Positions 51,840 to 60,396 of a DNA stretch of 64,000 bases are shown piece after piece; within the stretch, counting starts at the first letter, position 1; each line of letters begins with the position of its first letter. The stretch is from Candidatus Latescibacterota bacterium (lineage in GTDB: Bacteria > JAAXHH01): NCBI GenBank assembly GCA_022821085.1, contig JAJEEG010000006.1, positions 2,687,330 to 2,751,329 of the forward strand. Reading direction: 5' to 3'. The position numbers and the translations under genes were made by a program. The notes under the pieces were generated by a model that had not been told where the DNA came from, made no database searches, and saw only the letters and a program-made list of their open reading frames with translations.

Positions 51840-53258
51840 CTATTTCCTGGTGAAGACCAGGGTGCCGCCCGCAAGCCGGGAGGCATCCGGCACGCTGGCG
51901 GCGACCAGTACTTCGCTGCGGGGTACCAGGAAAACGGTATCGTCCCGTCGTACGGCCTGGCGACCGGCGCTGTTCAACGCGACCGGCGCATTGTATCGGA
52001 CGAGCACCCGCGTCCCCGGCGGTATGCGGTTCCAATGGCGGACCTGCCTGCCGCTTTTAATCGTGCCCGTTGGAAAGATGTAGTAGGTGTCTGAGCGCCG
52101 GTAGGCGGTACCGGCGATGTCGAAGGCCGTGGTTCCCTGGATGATGACGGGTACGGCGGCGGTGACCGCCTGGACATCCTCGGTGCGATCGCGGTTGAGA
52201 TAGACTTTCGTTCCGACCGGGATCCGGTCCCAGTTCCTGATCTGGTTCCCCCGCATGACCGTCCCGTTGGGGAAGCGGTACACCGTCATGGGATCGTCGT
52301 ATTCGCCCCGGGCGATGCGCCAGGCCGTGTTGCGCCGGGTAATGACGTTTTCAGATAACTGGGCGACTTCTATGTCGTACCTCCCGCGGTCCACGAGACG
52401 GACCCTGGCGATATCGATATCGGGATCCGGAATGAGCCGACCCGCCCTTACGTCCGGGTCATAGAGTATGCTGTTGCGCGGGTCCTCCGAGGTCAGGCCG
52501 GCCCGGGCCCGGCTGAAATTGAACACGCCGGGGTCCTTCTTGCGTCCGCGGTGAAGCCGTTTCACCCACCTGTTCGGCCTGCCGTAGGCGACGCGGTAAT
52601 GTTCCAGCACATGCCGATCGGGGATCTTGTACACCCGCTGCAATACTTCGATCAACCACTTCAGGGACTCGTACTGGGATGCGGTGAAGGGGTCGTTGTG
52701 GTATCCCACCAGTTCGATGCCGATGGAATGGCTGCTGATGTCCCGGAGCCCGTTCCACATGCTCAGCCCCGCGTGATGCGAACGGTACTTCTTGTCCAGG
52801 ATACGGTAAATGGTCCCGTTCCGGGCGACGAGGTAGTTGGAGTGCCCCCTGCGGGAAAGGGTCCTCAACGCGCTTCTCAATCCGGATTCCGTACTGTGCA
52901 GCACGATGTAACGATTGGATTTACGGAGGCGTTTCTTGAAGGACCGGGGCAGGTGTTGCTGGTAGTCGACGATTTTCGGGGACGCCGGGGCCATCGGAGA
53001 CGCCGGAGCCATCGGAGACGCCGGGGCCATCGGAGACGCCGGGGCCATCGGAGACGCCGGAGCTGCCCAAGACGCCGGTGCCGGTGAGGTCGCCGGATCC
53101 GGGCGGTCCGCCGGGGTCGCCAGGGCCGCCGGGGCTCCCGAAGCCGCCTCGAGGGTTTTCGGCTCGAGAGAAACGGCCCAAAGCAGGGCCAGGCAGATGA
53201 GCCGGACCGGAATACGGACCAGCAACAGGGATCTGTATTTCCTTGGGATCAGAGCCAT
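51840..53258 (-). CDS. N-acetylmuramoyl-L-alanine amidase with LysM-like repeats
   Basis: A 472-residue exported amidase. Signal segment ~13-40 (VRLICLALLWAVSL). A Pro/Ala linker of MAPASP repeats (~57-92) leads to an amidase_2/PGRP domain (~105-250), with zinc ligands likely in IVLHSTES, HHAGLSMW and the HYRVAYGRPNRWVKRLHRGRKKDPGVF region. Two LysM-like repeats follow (NTAWRIARGEYDDP...NWDRIPVGTKVYL and TTAFDIAGTAYRRS...HWNRIPPGTRVLV). It probably trims or recycles peptidoglycan. No good ribosome site is seen before the ATG. Confidence 0.82.
   Translation of the reverse strand: MALIPRKYRSLLLVRIPVRLICLALLWAVSLEPKTLEAASGAPAALATPADRPDPATSPAPASWAAPASPMAPASPMAPASPMAPASPMAPASPKIVDYQQHLPRSFKKRLRKSNRYIVLHSTESGLRSALRTLSRRGHSNYLVARNGTIYRILDKKYRSHHAGLSMWNGLRDISSHSIGIELVGYHNDPFTASQYESLKWLIEVLQRVYKIPDRHVLEHYRVAYGRPNRWVKRLHRGRKKDPGVFNFSRARAGLTSEDPRNSILYDPDVRAGRLIPDPDIDIARVRLVDRGRYDIEVAQLSENVITRRNTAWRIARGEYDDPMTVYRFPNGTVMRGNQIRNWDRIPVGTKVYLNRDRTEDVQAVTAAVPVIIQGTTAFDIAGTAYRRSDTYYIFPTGTIKSGRQVRHWNRIPPGTRVLVRYNAPVALNSAGRQAVRRDDTVFLVPRSEVLVAASVPDASRLAGGTLVFTRK
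52981..53088. repeat. 18-bp minisatellite in the amidase linker
   Basis: Units GACGCCGGGGCCATCGGA at 52981, 52999, 53017 and 53035 are nearly identical (one A/G difference). Two decayed units follow at 53053 and 53071. On the minus strand each encodes six residues (MAPASP). Confidence 0.9.
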
Positions 53259-53413
53259 GTGGAGGCAAGATAATAAACATATGTTTTGTTTAGTACAGCT
53301 TTTTCATATGTACCTGCCATCCGTTTTAGGGCCGCGTGCGGTTACGCCAAGGACCGGACGCGGTCTCGCCACGCGATTTCGCGCGCGATCCAGCCACGCA
53401 GTCGGTAAACCCG

Positions 53414-54547
53414 CTACCAGTTCGTGAAAGATCCGTCTTCGCGCTGCAACAGGTGACCCCGGGACGGGCGGTACGGATGTCGTTTGGCGGCCTCCTCGTC
53501 GAATTCCACCCCCAGGCCGGGACGGCCGGGCGGCAGCAGGTAGCCTTCTTTCCATTCGACCTGGACGGGGAAGACCTCCGGGATCATGCCCGGCAGAATG
53601 GGCAGTTCCTGCACGGCGAAGTTTGAAGACGCCAGGCTCAGGTGCAGGCAGGCGGCCGTGGACACGGGCCCGAGCGGATTGTGCGGCGCCAGGTCGATGT
53701 AGTGGGTCTCGCACCAGCCCGCGACTTTGCGCGCCTCGGTCAGCCCGCCTACGAGGCAGAGGTCTGTGCGGGCGTAGTTGATCAGGTCTTCCTCGATCAG
53801 TTCCCGGAATTCCCATTTGCTGGTGAAGTGTTCGCCGACGCCGAGGGGCACGGCGACGTGCTGCCGGAGCATCCGGTAGGAGGACTTGTTTTCGGATCGC
53901 AGGGGATCTTCGATGAAAAAGGGACGGTAAGGTTCGGCGGCGCGGCAGAAGGCGATCGCATCGGGCGGGTCGAGACGGGTATGCACGTCACAAATCAATT
54001 CGACGTCGTCGCCCAGGGCTTCCCTGAGGGCCTGGAACTGTTCAATTCCCCGCCGCACCGCCCGCGTGGGCTCCAGAACATCGCCTTCGTGGGGCAACCC
54101 CCAGCGGATGAACTTCCAGCCGTCTTCGACTCTGCTTCGCGCCTGGTCGACCAGCGCCTCGGAAGGACCGTCGCCGCCGCAATGCGTATAGCAGACGGCC
54201 TTGTCCCTGCACAGGCCGCCGAGCAGTTCGTAGACGGGAACGCCGAGCGATTTGCCGTGGATATCCCAGAGGGCGATGTCGATGGCGCTGACCGCGGCGG
54301 AAAGGGCGTGGGCGCCGGGGAAGAAACTGCCGCGGAACATAACCTGCCAGAGGTGTTCCCTGCGTACCGGATCCTGGCCGACGAGCCGGTCCCGGAGGGC
54401 GTGGACGATCTCCTTGACGGCCAGTTCGCACCAGGTCAGGCCGCTTTCGCCGATCCCGTAGATACCCTCGTCCGTCTCTACCTTGACGAAGAGATAGTTC
54501 CGGCTGCCGCCCCAGACCGGGAAGACTTTGACGTCGGAAATGCGCAT
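53414..54547 (-). CDS. Enolase-superfamily acid-sugar dehydratase (galactonate/gluconate dehydratase-like)
   Basis: Mandelate racemase/muconate lactonizing family member of 377 residues. Metal ligands are CDVHTRLDPPDA (Asp ~195), FFIEDPLR (Glu ~220) and GVGEHFTS (Glu ~245); the catalytic His positions DVHT and APHNPLGP match D-galactonate/mannonate-type dehydratases. The N-terminal capping domain (SRNYLFVKVETDEGIYGIGESG) is complete. Probable role: dehydration of an aldonic acid to a 2-keto-3-deoxy sugar acid. msrB ends 13 bases upstream. Confidence 0.88.
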   Translation of the reverse strand: MRISDVKVFPVWGGSRNYLFVKVETDEGIYGIGESGLTWCELAVKEIVHALRDRLVGQDPVRREHLWQVMFRGSFFPGAHALSAAVSAIDIALWDIHGKSLGVPVYELLGGLCRDKAVCYTHCGGDGPSEALVDQARSRVEDGWKFIRWGLPHEGDVLEPTRAVRRGIEQFQALREALGDDVELICDVHTRLDPPDAIAFCRAAEPYRPFFIEDPLRSENKSSYRMLRQHVAVPLGVGEHFTSKWEFRELIEEDLINYARTDLCLVGGLTEARKVAGWCETHYIDLAPHNPLGPVSTAACLHLSLASSNFAVQELPILPGMIPEVFPVQVEWKEGYLLPPGRPGLGVEFDEEAAKRHPYRPSRGHLLQREDGSFTNW

Positions 54548-54560
54548 GGGTGTCGCGGAC

Positions 54561-55121
54561 TTACTCCTCGGGCTCGAAATCCAGGGAAGCCGAGTTCATG
54601 CAGTACCGGAGACCCGTGGGTCTCGGCCCGTCGGTGAACACGTGGCCCAGGTGGGAATCGCATCGCTTGCACAGCACCTCGGTGCGGACCATGCCGAAGC
54701 TGCGGTCCGTTTCCTCGGCGATGTTCTCTTCGGCGACCGGCTCGTAGAAACTGGGCCAGCCCGTGCCCGAATCGTACTTGGTTTTCGACGAGAAAAGCGC
54801 CGTTCCGCAACCAATGCATTTGTATACGCCATCTTCGTAGTGCTTGTCGTACTTGCCCGTGAAGGCCCGTTCCGTGCCCTTCTCCCTGGCGACGTAGTAC
54901 TGCTCGTCGGTGAGTCGCTCTTTCCATTCTTCCTTGGTCCTGACCACTTTATCCACCGTAACGGCTCCTTTCTTCGTTCCGTCGGAAGCGACCTCGACAA
55001 TGGTCACCTTCTCAAACTCGCCGGACTTGTCCTGGGCCACTGCTTCGTCCTGTTTCGGCATGCCCGAATCGCATGCGACGACGAAGGCAAACGCGGCTAC
55101 GGCTAAGATCATTCGGTACAT
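54561..55121 (-). CDS. msrB: Peptide methionine-(R)-S-oxide reductase, lipoprotein form
   Basis: MsrB of 186 residues with a lipoprotein signal ([11 protein letters not shown], Cys 17), so the enzyme is anchored outside the cytoplasm. The MsrB domain (~65-180) has zinc CxxC pairs CIGC and CKRC, the WPSF motif in [10 protein letters not shown], and the catalytic Cys in RYCMNSASL. It repairs oxidised methionine in exported proteins and needs a periplasmic electron donor. The ~45-residue linker between lipobox and domain is charged. Confidence 0.9.
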   Translation of the reverse strand: MYRMILAVAAFAFVVACDSGMPKQDEAVAQDKSGEFEKVTIVEVASDGTKKGAVTVDKVVRTKEEWKERLTDEQYYVAREKGTERAFTGKYDKHYEDGVYKCIGCGTALFSSKTKYDSGTGWPSFYEPVAEENIAEETDRSFGMVRTEVLCKRCDSHLGHVFTDGPRPTGLRYCMNSASLDFEPEE

Positions 55122-55177
55122 GACGCCACCTCCCCGTCATTGAACGACTCACAACCTGCATCGGCCGGCCGGTGAGG

Positions 55178-55214
55178 GCCGGCGCTCGCCGGCGCTAATC
55201 CGCGTTAACTGGCG
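55178..55214. repeat. GC-rich GCCGGCGCT repeats at the glyA end
   Basis: Several copies of GCCGGCGCT-like units and their inverted versions lie directly after the glyA stop. They can form hairpins but no T-run follows on the minus strand. This is one of several short repeats at gene ends in this window. Confidence 0.5.
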
Positions 55215-56504
55215 CTAGCCGGCGCCGGTCTCCTGAATGAGCGCCGCCCCGGCCGTGGAGATCCCGGGGACGGGAAAACCTGCACAGAGTTCCCGGACCT
55301 CGTCATGGATCGACGCCAGTTTCTCGTCGTTTCCGTGGTTTTCGATCGCCGTGTCGATCCATCCGGCGATCTGTTTCATTTCGGGTTCCTTCATTCCGCG
55401 CGTCGTGGCCGCCGGCGTGCCGATGCGGATCCCGCTGGGGCTGAAGGGCGATCTCGTGTCGAAGGGCACCGTGTTCTTGTTCACGGTCAGCCCGGCCTTG
55501 TCGAGGGCGGTCTCGGCGTCCTTGCCGATGATGCCCTTGTTGGTCAGGTCCACCAATACGAGGTGGTTGTCGGTGCCGCCGGAAACGAGATCGAATCCGT
55601 GCCCGAGCAGCGCCTCGGCCAGGGCCTTCGCATTGTCCACGATCTGGCGGGCGTAGTCCTTGAACTCCGGCCTCATGGCCTCCTTGAAGGTCAGCGCCTT
55701 GGCCGCCGTGATGTGATCGTGGGGGCCGCCTTGCAGCCCCGGGAACACGGCCCGGTCGATGTCCTTCGCGTATTTCTTGTGGCACATGATGATCGCGCTG
55801 CGCGGACCCCGCAGCGTCTTGTGGGTAGTCGTGGTGACGACGTCCGTGAAGGGCAGCGGACTCGGATGGACGTCCCCCACGATGAGGCCCGAGATATGGG
55901 AGATGTCGGCCATGGGCACGGCACCGACCTCGTCGGATATGGCCTTGAACGCCTCGAAGTCGAACTGCCGCGGGTAGGCCGTGGCCCCGGAGATGATCAG
56001 CTTCGGCCGGTGCGCGAGAGCCAGGTCGCGGACCTCGTCCATGTCGATGCGGCCCGTTTCTCTTTGCACCCCGTAGGAAACCACGTTATAGGACTTGCCG
56101 GAGTAATTGACATGCAGCCCGTGGGTCAGGTGACCGCCCTGGTCGAGCTTCATGCCCATGATCGTGTCGCCGTAGTCCAGCAGGCCGAACATGACCGCGG
56201 TATTGGCCGGGCTGCCCGAGTAGCACTGCACGTTGACGTGCTCGGCGCCGAAGAGCTCCTTCGCCCGCCTGCGGGCCAGATTCTCGATCTTGTCGATGTA
56301 CTGCTGTCCGCCGTAGTATCGCTTGCCCGGGTATCCTTCCGAGTACTTGTTGGTCAGCACAGACCCCATGGCTTCCAGGATGGCCGGCGAGACGTAGTTC
56401 TCCGACGGGATGAGTTCGATCCCCTCCCGCTGGCGTTCGCGCTCGGCCACCAGCAGGCCGTACAGTTCCTCGTCCCGTTGCCGGACCGCGATAAAATCCT
56501 GCAT
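55215..56504 (-). CDS. glyA: Serine hydroxymethyltransferase
   Basis: PLP enzyme interconverting serine and glycine with tetrahydrofolate. The ATG at 56504 ([18 protein letters not shown]) is chosen because GGGGAGT precedes it; the open frame upstream is noncoding. Length is 429 residues. [13 protein letters not shown], the [12 protein letters not shown] segment and the Schiff-base Lys in [12 protein letters not shown] (~226) are intact. It supplies one-carbon units and glycine, and could cooperate with glyoxylate/serine transamination at 34.5 kb. Confidence 0.96.
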   Translation of the reverse strand: MQDFIAVRQRDEELYGLLVAERERQREGIELIPSENYVSPAILEAMGSVLTNKYSEGYPGKRYYGGQQYIDKIENLARRRAKELFGAEHVNVQCYSGSPANTAVMFGLLDYGDTIMGMKLDQGGHLTHGLHVNYSGKSYNVVSYGVQRETGRIDMDEVRDLALAHRPKLIISGATAYPRQFDFEAFKAISDEVGAVPMADISHISGLIVGDVHPSPLPFTDVVTTTTHKTLRGPRSAIIMCHKKYAKDIDRAVFPGLQGGPHDHITAAKALTFKEAMRPEFKDYARQIVDNAKALAEALLGHGFDLVSGGTDNHLVLVDLTNKGIIGKDAETALDKAGLTVNKNTVPFDTRSPFSPSGIRIGTPAATTRGMKEPEMKQIAGWIDTAIENHGNDEKLASIHDEVRELCAGFPVPGISTAGAALIQETGAG

Positions 56505-56553
56505 GTCCACTCCCCGTCCCGAGCCTTCGAAAATACCCACGACTAACGGGTTC

Positions 56554-56582
56554 ATACTAAGCAAATCGGCCGTGAGTCGCAA
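56554..56582 (-). promoter_or_regulatory. Possible glyA promoter
   Basis: On the minus strand TTGCGA (56582-56577) and TAGTAT (56559-56554) are 17 bases apart, each 4 of 6 to consensus, giving a leader of ~43 bases. Confidence 0.4.
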
Positions 56583-56766
56583 GCGAAAAGGGACGTGGCC
56601 GACCCCGTGCGGCACGGCTGTCGGAACGCGATACCGCAGTACATGGAGGCATGGAATTCAGACAGTATTCCAACGTTTTTTACGAGGAGTCTACGGAAGA
56701 TCCGCACTAAAACCTTTACATGATGTCTTTCGGCGATCACCAGACGCAGTCCAAAAAGGAGCTGAA

Positions 56767-56994
56767 ATGTCAGGAGATGATCAGTTGGAAGTTCCGGCAA
56801 CCCGTTGGGATTTTCTCGTCGAACGCCTGAACAAAGTCGACAACCGCCTGAACAAGATCGACAATCGCCTGTCCGCCCTCGAAGATGCCCAGAAACACGT
56901 CGCCACGAAGATGTGGGTTGTCGGCACGGGACTGACGACCATCGTCGTGCTGACGGGATTGATCATCAATCTACTGAACTACCTCAAACCCTGA
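56767..56994 (+). CDS. Small coiled-coil, tail-anchored membrane protein
   Basis: A 75-residue protein from the ATG at 56767 with AAGGAG ~7 bases upstream. A heptad-like coiled coil (FLVERLNKVDNRLNKIDNRLSALED, ~16-40) precedes one membrane helix (MWVVGTGLTTIVVLTGLIINLL, ~48-70). The layout matches XhlA/hemolysin-type or BhlA-like accessory proteins but no phage genes are nearby. It stands alone between glyA and the convergent Nramp-related gene. No function is assigned. Confidence 0.6.
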   Translation: MSGDDQLEVPATRWDFLVERLNKVDNRLNKIDNRLSALEDAQKHVATKMWVVGTGLTTIVVLTGLIINLLNYLKP

Positions 56995-57025
56995 TGATCC
57001 GAAAGGCCGGGCGTATTGCGGTTCG

Positions 57026-58510
57026 TCACTTCTGCAGCATGCCCGCGGCGCTGACGACGAAGGCCGAAAGGAGCACCACGGTGGAGAGTACGCCCAGAAC
57101 GAGCATGGCGGGGCGGGTGCGGTATGCGGGGGGCAGTTTGAAATTCAGATAGACGGCCGCGCAGCAGACGATGCCCACGCCCAGGTTGGTCGCCAGGAGC
57201 GCCACGATCTGCGTGATCAGGTCGAAGGTGATGTCGCTCCAGATCGCCGCGGCAGAGGAGATGAAGAACCAGATCACGATCCAGGTCTGCAGCCTGCGGT
57301 AGGAATAGGACTTGAACCTCGGCCAGACGGCCGTCAGGAACTCATGGGCGAACCGGGTCAGGGCCTCCGGTATGGTGGCCAGGGTTCCCCAGAGGGCCGC
57401 GAGGATAGCTACGTAGTACACGGGGATGAGGGCGGCGTGGATCTGCGCCCAGATGGAGGATTGCCGCGTGAGCAGGTCCCACGCGTTGCCGGGAAGGACC
57501 GTCTGCCGCGGGTAGAGCACGACCGCACCGGCAATCATGAAGGCGGCGGTGACGATAAAGAGCACGAGCGCGCCCATGGACACGTCCCATTTAATTGGTG
57601 AGAGCAGCACGCGCATGCGCCGCACCTCCAACGGGTCCTCCTTCAGGTAGTTGATCTTCAGCGTATCGTCGATCCGCCCGCCGAACCGTTCCATCCCGGC
57701 ATGATTCGTCAGGCCCCAGCCCCTTTGTGCCACCCAGCCGGAATAGGCCAGGTAGGTACTCAACGTGCCTCCCACGTAGCCGAAAACGGTGACCAGGTTC
57801 AGGAAGTAGTCGTTCCTGGCCGCGATGGGCGCCCAATCGGGGGCAGCGGGCAGGTTTCCGATCGACAGCGTCCCGAAGAGGATGCCGCCCAGACTGGGCC
57901 AGACGATCACCGTGGCCAGGATGGTGCCGGAAACCAGGACGCCGCAGATGATGATCTGCTGCTTTTCCAGGAACTCGTAGGACGTCAGCAGGCTCAACCC
58001 GATGGCCAGGCCCAGGAATGCGGTCGTGACCAGGTTCGCCCAGAACGTATCCGTCGGGCCGACTGGCAGCGAATCCGAGAAAATGTGTACGACGAGATTG
58101 CCGCAGGGTTTGGCTACCGCCGTCAGGGCGATACTGAGGGCGAGCAATTCAATGGTCAGCAGCGTCAGGATGAACCAGCCGCGGGGACCCGGCAGCCTGG
58201 CCAGCATCCGGCCGAAGGGCTGGCCGCTCACCGCCGTGAAGCGGCCCAGCAAGTACGTCACCGCTACGCCCTTGACCAGCACGCTCAGCAGGATGAGCCA
58301 GAGGAGGCCGTATTCCGCCCAGGCGCCTACACCCGTAACCAGGATGGTCTCTCCCGCGCCGACGGCCATGGACGCCACCAGCGCGGCTGGACCGAAGAAG
58401 CCGAGCATGCGCTTGAACTTCCTCCAGGACCACGGTTCCGTGTAGAAGCCGGCAGGTTCGGGAATGGACAGGAATTCGGAGGAATCGGGACCTTTCGGGG
58501 CATCGTTCAT
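57026..58510 (-). CDS. Nramp-related membrane transporter with non-canonical substrate motif
   Basis: A 494-residue LeuT-fold protein with about 11-12 helices, from FFGPAALVASMAVGAGETIL (helix 1) to a C-terminal LVLGVLSTVVLLSAFVV. Overall sequence and the GPAALVA...GAG start place it with Nramp homologues. The metal-binding DPGN of helix 1 reads SMAVGAGE (~47-54), and the helix 6 MPH motif is not seen (STYLAYSGWVAQRGWG, ~248-263). So proton-coupled manganese/iron transport cannot be assumed; the substrate is open. The promoter at 58520 puts the transcript start ~3 bases before the ATG, with no ribosome site. Confidence 0.75.
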   Translation of the reverse strand: MNDAPKGPDSSEFLSIPEPAGFYTEPWSWRKFKRMLGFFGPAALVASMAVGAGETILVTGVGAWAEYGLLWLILLSVLVKGVAVTYLLGRFTAVSGQPFGRMLARLPGPRGWFILTLLTIELLALSIALTAVAKPCGNLVVHIFSDSLPVGPTDTFWANLVTTAFLGLAIGLSLLTSYEFLEKQQIIICGVLVSGTILATVIVWPSLGGILFGTLSIGNLPAAPDWAPIAARNDYFLNLVTVFGYVGGTLSTYLAYSGWVAQRGWGLTNHAGMERFGGRIDDTLKINYLKEDPLEVRRMRVLLSPIKWDVSMGALVLFIVTAAFMIAGAVVLYPRQTVLPGNAWDLLTRQSSIWAQIHAALIPVYYVAILAALWGTLATIPEALTRFAHEFLTAVWPRFKSYSYRRLQTWIVIWFFISSAAAIWSDITFDLITQIVALLATNLGVGIVCCAAVYLNFKLPPAYRTRPAMLVLGVLSTVVLLSAFVVSAAGMLQK

Positions 58511-58519
58511 GGAAAAGAA

Positions 58520-58548
58520 ATGATATGATCACGCAGCCGTCACATCAA
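58520..58548 (-). promoter_or_regulatory. Promoter of the Nramp-related gene
   Basis: On the minus strand TTGATG (58548-58543), a 17-base spacer and TATCAT (58525-58520). The expected start near 58513 is about 3 bases before the ATG at 58510, implying a leaderless message. Confidence 0.55.
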
Positions 58549-58573
58549 GCATTTATACTATCCACAAAATCCT

Positions 58574-58601
58574 GTTACAACAGGTGTCGACTTTGTATAA
58601 T
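58574..58601 (+). promoter_or_regulatory. Possible promoter of the metallophosphoesterase gene
   Basis: A perfect TATAAT at 58596-58601 with GTTACA (4 of 6) 16 bases upstream. It is divergent from the Nramp-related promoter, with ~25 bases between the two -35 boxes. Confidence 0.5.
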
Positions 58602-58696
58602 CAACCCAAACCCATTCATGTCTCGATGTGGATGGTCCAGAGGCCATTCGCACGTTTTCCGGATTCTTATCCGGTGGCCAGAAAGGAAGCCATCCG

Positions 58697-60277
58697 ATGG
58701 ACCCCAGCCTTAAGACGACTGCGGATGAAGCAGAAAGGTCATCGTCCCGTTCCAAAGACCGGGAAGCCCTGACCCGGCGCGCCTTCCTCAAGCAGGCGGC
58801 CTTCGCGGCCGCGGCGGTGGCGGCGCCCTTTCCCGTGCTGGCGGACCCCTACGCGCCGCAAACCGGTAGCAACACGGCAGCCGGCGTGAACCCGGTCCGC
58901 CCGGTCCGCCCGGTGCGTGTCTCCGGACGCGTCACGGCCGGCCGCGCGAGTCTGGCCGGGGTCGCGGTCACGGACGGGTTGGCGGTCACGGTAACAGACG
59001 CGGACGGACGCTTCGAACTCGTTTCCAATACGCTGCAGTCCTTCGTTTCGATCTCCACGCCCAACGGATATGCCATTGCGCAGAATCCAAGCGGCACGGC
59101 CTCCTTTTACCAGCCGATCATGGCGGACGAGTCGGGGGAGATGGCCGCGCGCTTCGATCTCGCGGCCCTGGACGAATCGGATGAACGCCACGGATTCCTG
59201 GTCCTCTCCGACCCCCAGACCCAGGATGCATACGAAATGGGCCTCTTCCACGCGGAGACGGTCCCCGACGTGCAGGAGACCGCCGCCGCGCTTTCCGGCC
59301 GCCGGTTGTTCGGCGTGGGCTGCGGGGACATCATGTTCGACGACCTGACCCTGTACCCCGAGTACGAACGGGGCGTGCGCCAGATGGACATGCCGTTCTT
59401 CCAGGTCGTCGGCAACCACGACCTGGACTTCGGCCCGACCGACGACGGATCCGTCCGCACGTTCAGCCGCCATTTCGGCCCCAACTACTACTCCTTCGAC
59501 CGCGGGGAAGTCCACTATATCGTGCTGGACAACGTGTTCTGGCACGGCCAGGGCTACATCGGTTACGTGACCGACGATCAGCTCAACTGGCTCGCCCAGG
59601 ACCTTGCCCTGGTGGAAGCCGGCAGGACCGTGGCGGTGTTCAACCACATCCCCCAGTACACCACGCGTCATATCCGAACCGGCGACGGCAGTCCGTCCAT
59701 TTCGTCCACGACCGTGAACCGCGAGCGCATGTACCAGTTGCTCGAGCCCTACCGGGCCCATGTGTTTTCCGGGCACGTGCACGAACACGAGCATATCTTC
59801 GAAGGCGGAGTGCACGAAATCGTCCAGGGCACGGTCTGCGGCGCCTGGTGGAGCGGCCCCATCTGCTGGGACGGGACGCCTAACGGGTACGGTGTCTACG
59901 AGGTCGACGGTTCGGATATCCGGTGGCGCTACAAGTCCACGGGACTGGACGAAAACCACCAGATGCGGGTCTATCTCCGCGGCGCCGATCCGGGGGCGCC
60001 GGACGAGATCGTGGCGAACGTCTGGGACTGGGAACCCGAGTGGCAGGTCGTCTGGTATGAAGACGGCATGCGGAGAGGCGCCATGGCCCGCCGGCCGGGC
60101 ACCGATCCGCTGTCGGAGTCCATCCACCGGGGATCCGACCTGCCGGAACGCCGTCCCTGGGTGGATCCGGTCCCCACGAATCACCTGTTCTACGCGCCGG
60201 TGTCACCCAACGCCCGGCAGGTGGTGGTCGAGGCGACGGACCGTTTCGGCAGGACGTACACCGCAGCATTGGGCTGA
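58697..60277 (+). CDS. Tat-exported calcineurin-like metallophosphoesterase
   Basis: A 526-residue protein from the ATG at 58697 (GAAAGGAAG upstream). The twin-arginine signal TRRAFLKQAAFAAAAVAAPF is at ~33-55, so the protein is exported folded, with metals loaded. A beta-domain (~75-140, VSGRVTAGRASLAGVAVTDG) precedes the phosphoesterase core: LSDPQTQD, GCGDIMFDDL, VVGNHDLDF, FNHIPQ and FSGHVHEHEH supply the full metal-ligand set. A C-terminal Ig-like domain follows. Phosphodiesterase or phosphatase activity on an exported substrate is likely. Confidence 0.9.
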   Translation: MDPSLKTTADEAERSSSRSKDREALTRRAFLKQAAFAAAAVAAPFPVLADPYAPQTGSNTAAGVNPVRPVRPVRVSGRVTAGRASLAGVAVTDGLAVTVTDADGRFELVSNTLQSFVSISTPNGYAIAQNPSGTASFYQPIMADESGEMAARFDLAALDESDERHGFLVLSDPQTQDAYEMGLFHAETVPDVQETAAALSGRRLFGVGCGDIMFDDLTLYPEYERGVRQMDMPFFQVVGNHDLDFGPTDDGSVRTFSRHFGPNYYSFDRGEVHYIVLDNVFWHGQGYIGYVTDDQLNWLAQDLALVEAGRTVAVFNHIPQYTTRHIRTGDGSPSISSTTVNRERMYQLLEPYRAHVFSGHVHEHEHIFEGGVHEIVQGTVCGAWWSGPICWDGTPNGYGVYEVDGSDIRWRYKSTGLDENHQMRVYLRGADPGAPDEIVANVWDWEPEWQVVWYEDGMRRGAMARRPGTDPLSESIHRGSDLPERRPWVDPVPTNHLFYAPVSPNARQVVVEATDRFGRTYTAALG

Positions 60278-60396
60278 GGCCGGTCTGGCGCGCGTGGCCA
60301 GCCTGAACAGGCAGGCTAAAAAGTAGGCAGTCGCATGCAGCATATCCATTCAAGACGACACGACACCATATCACCGCCAGACCACGGGAGAGCACC

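Noticed and set aside
52981-53088. A CRISPR-like array
   Set aside because: The 18-bp units are contiguous without spacers and encode an in-frame MAPASP linker.
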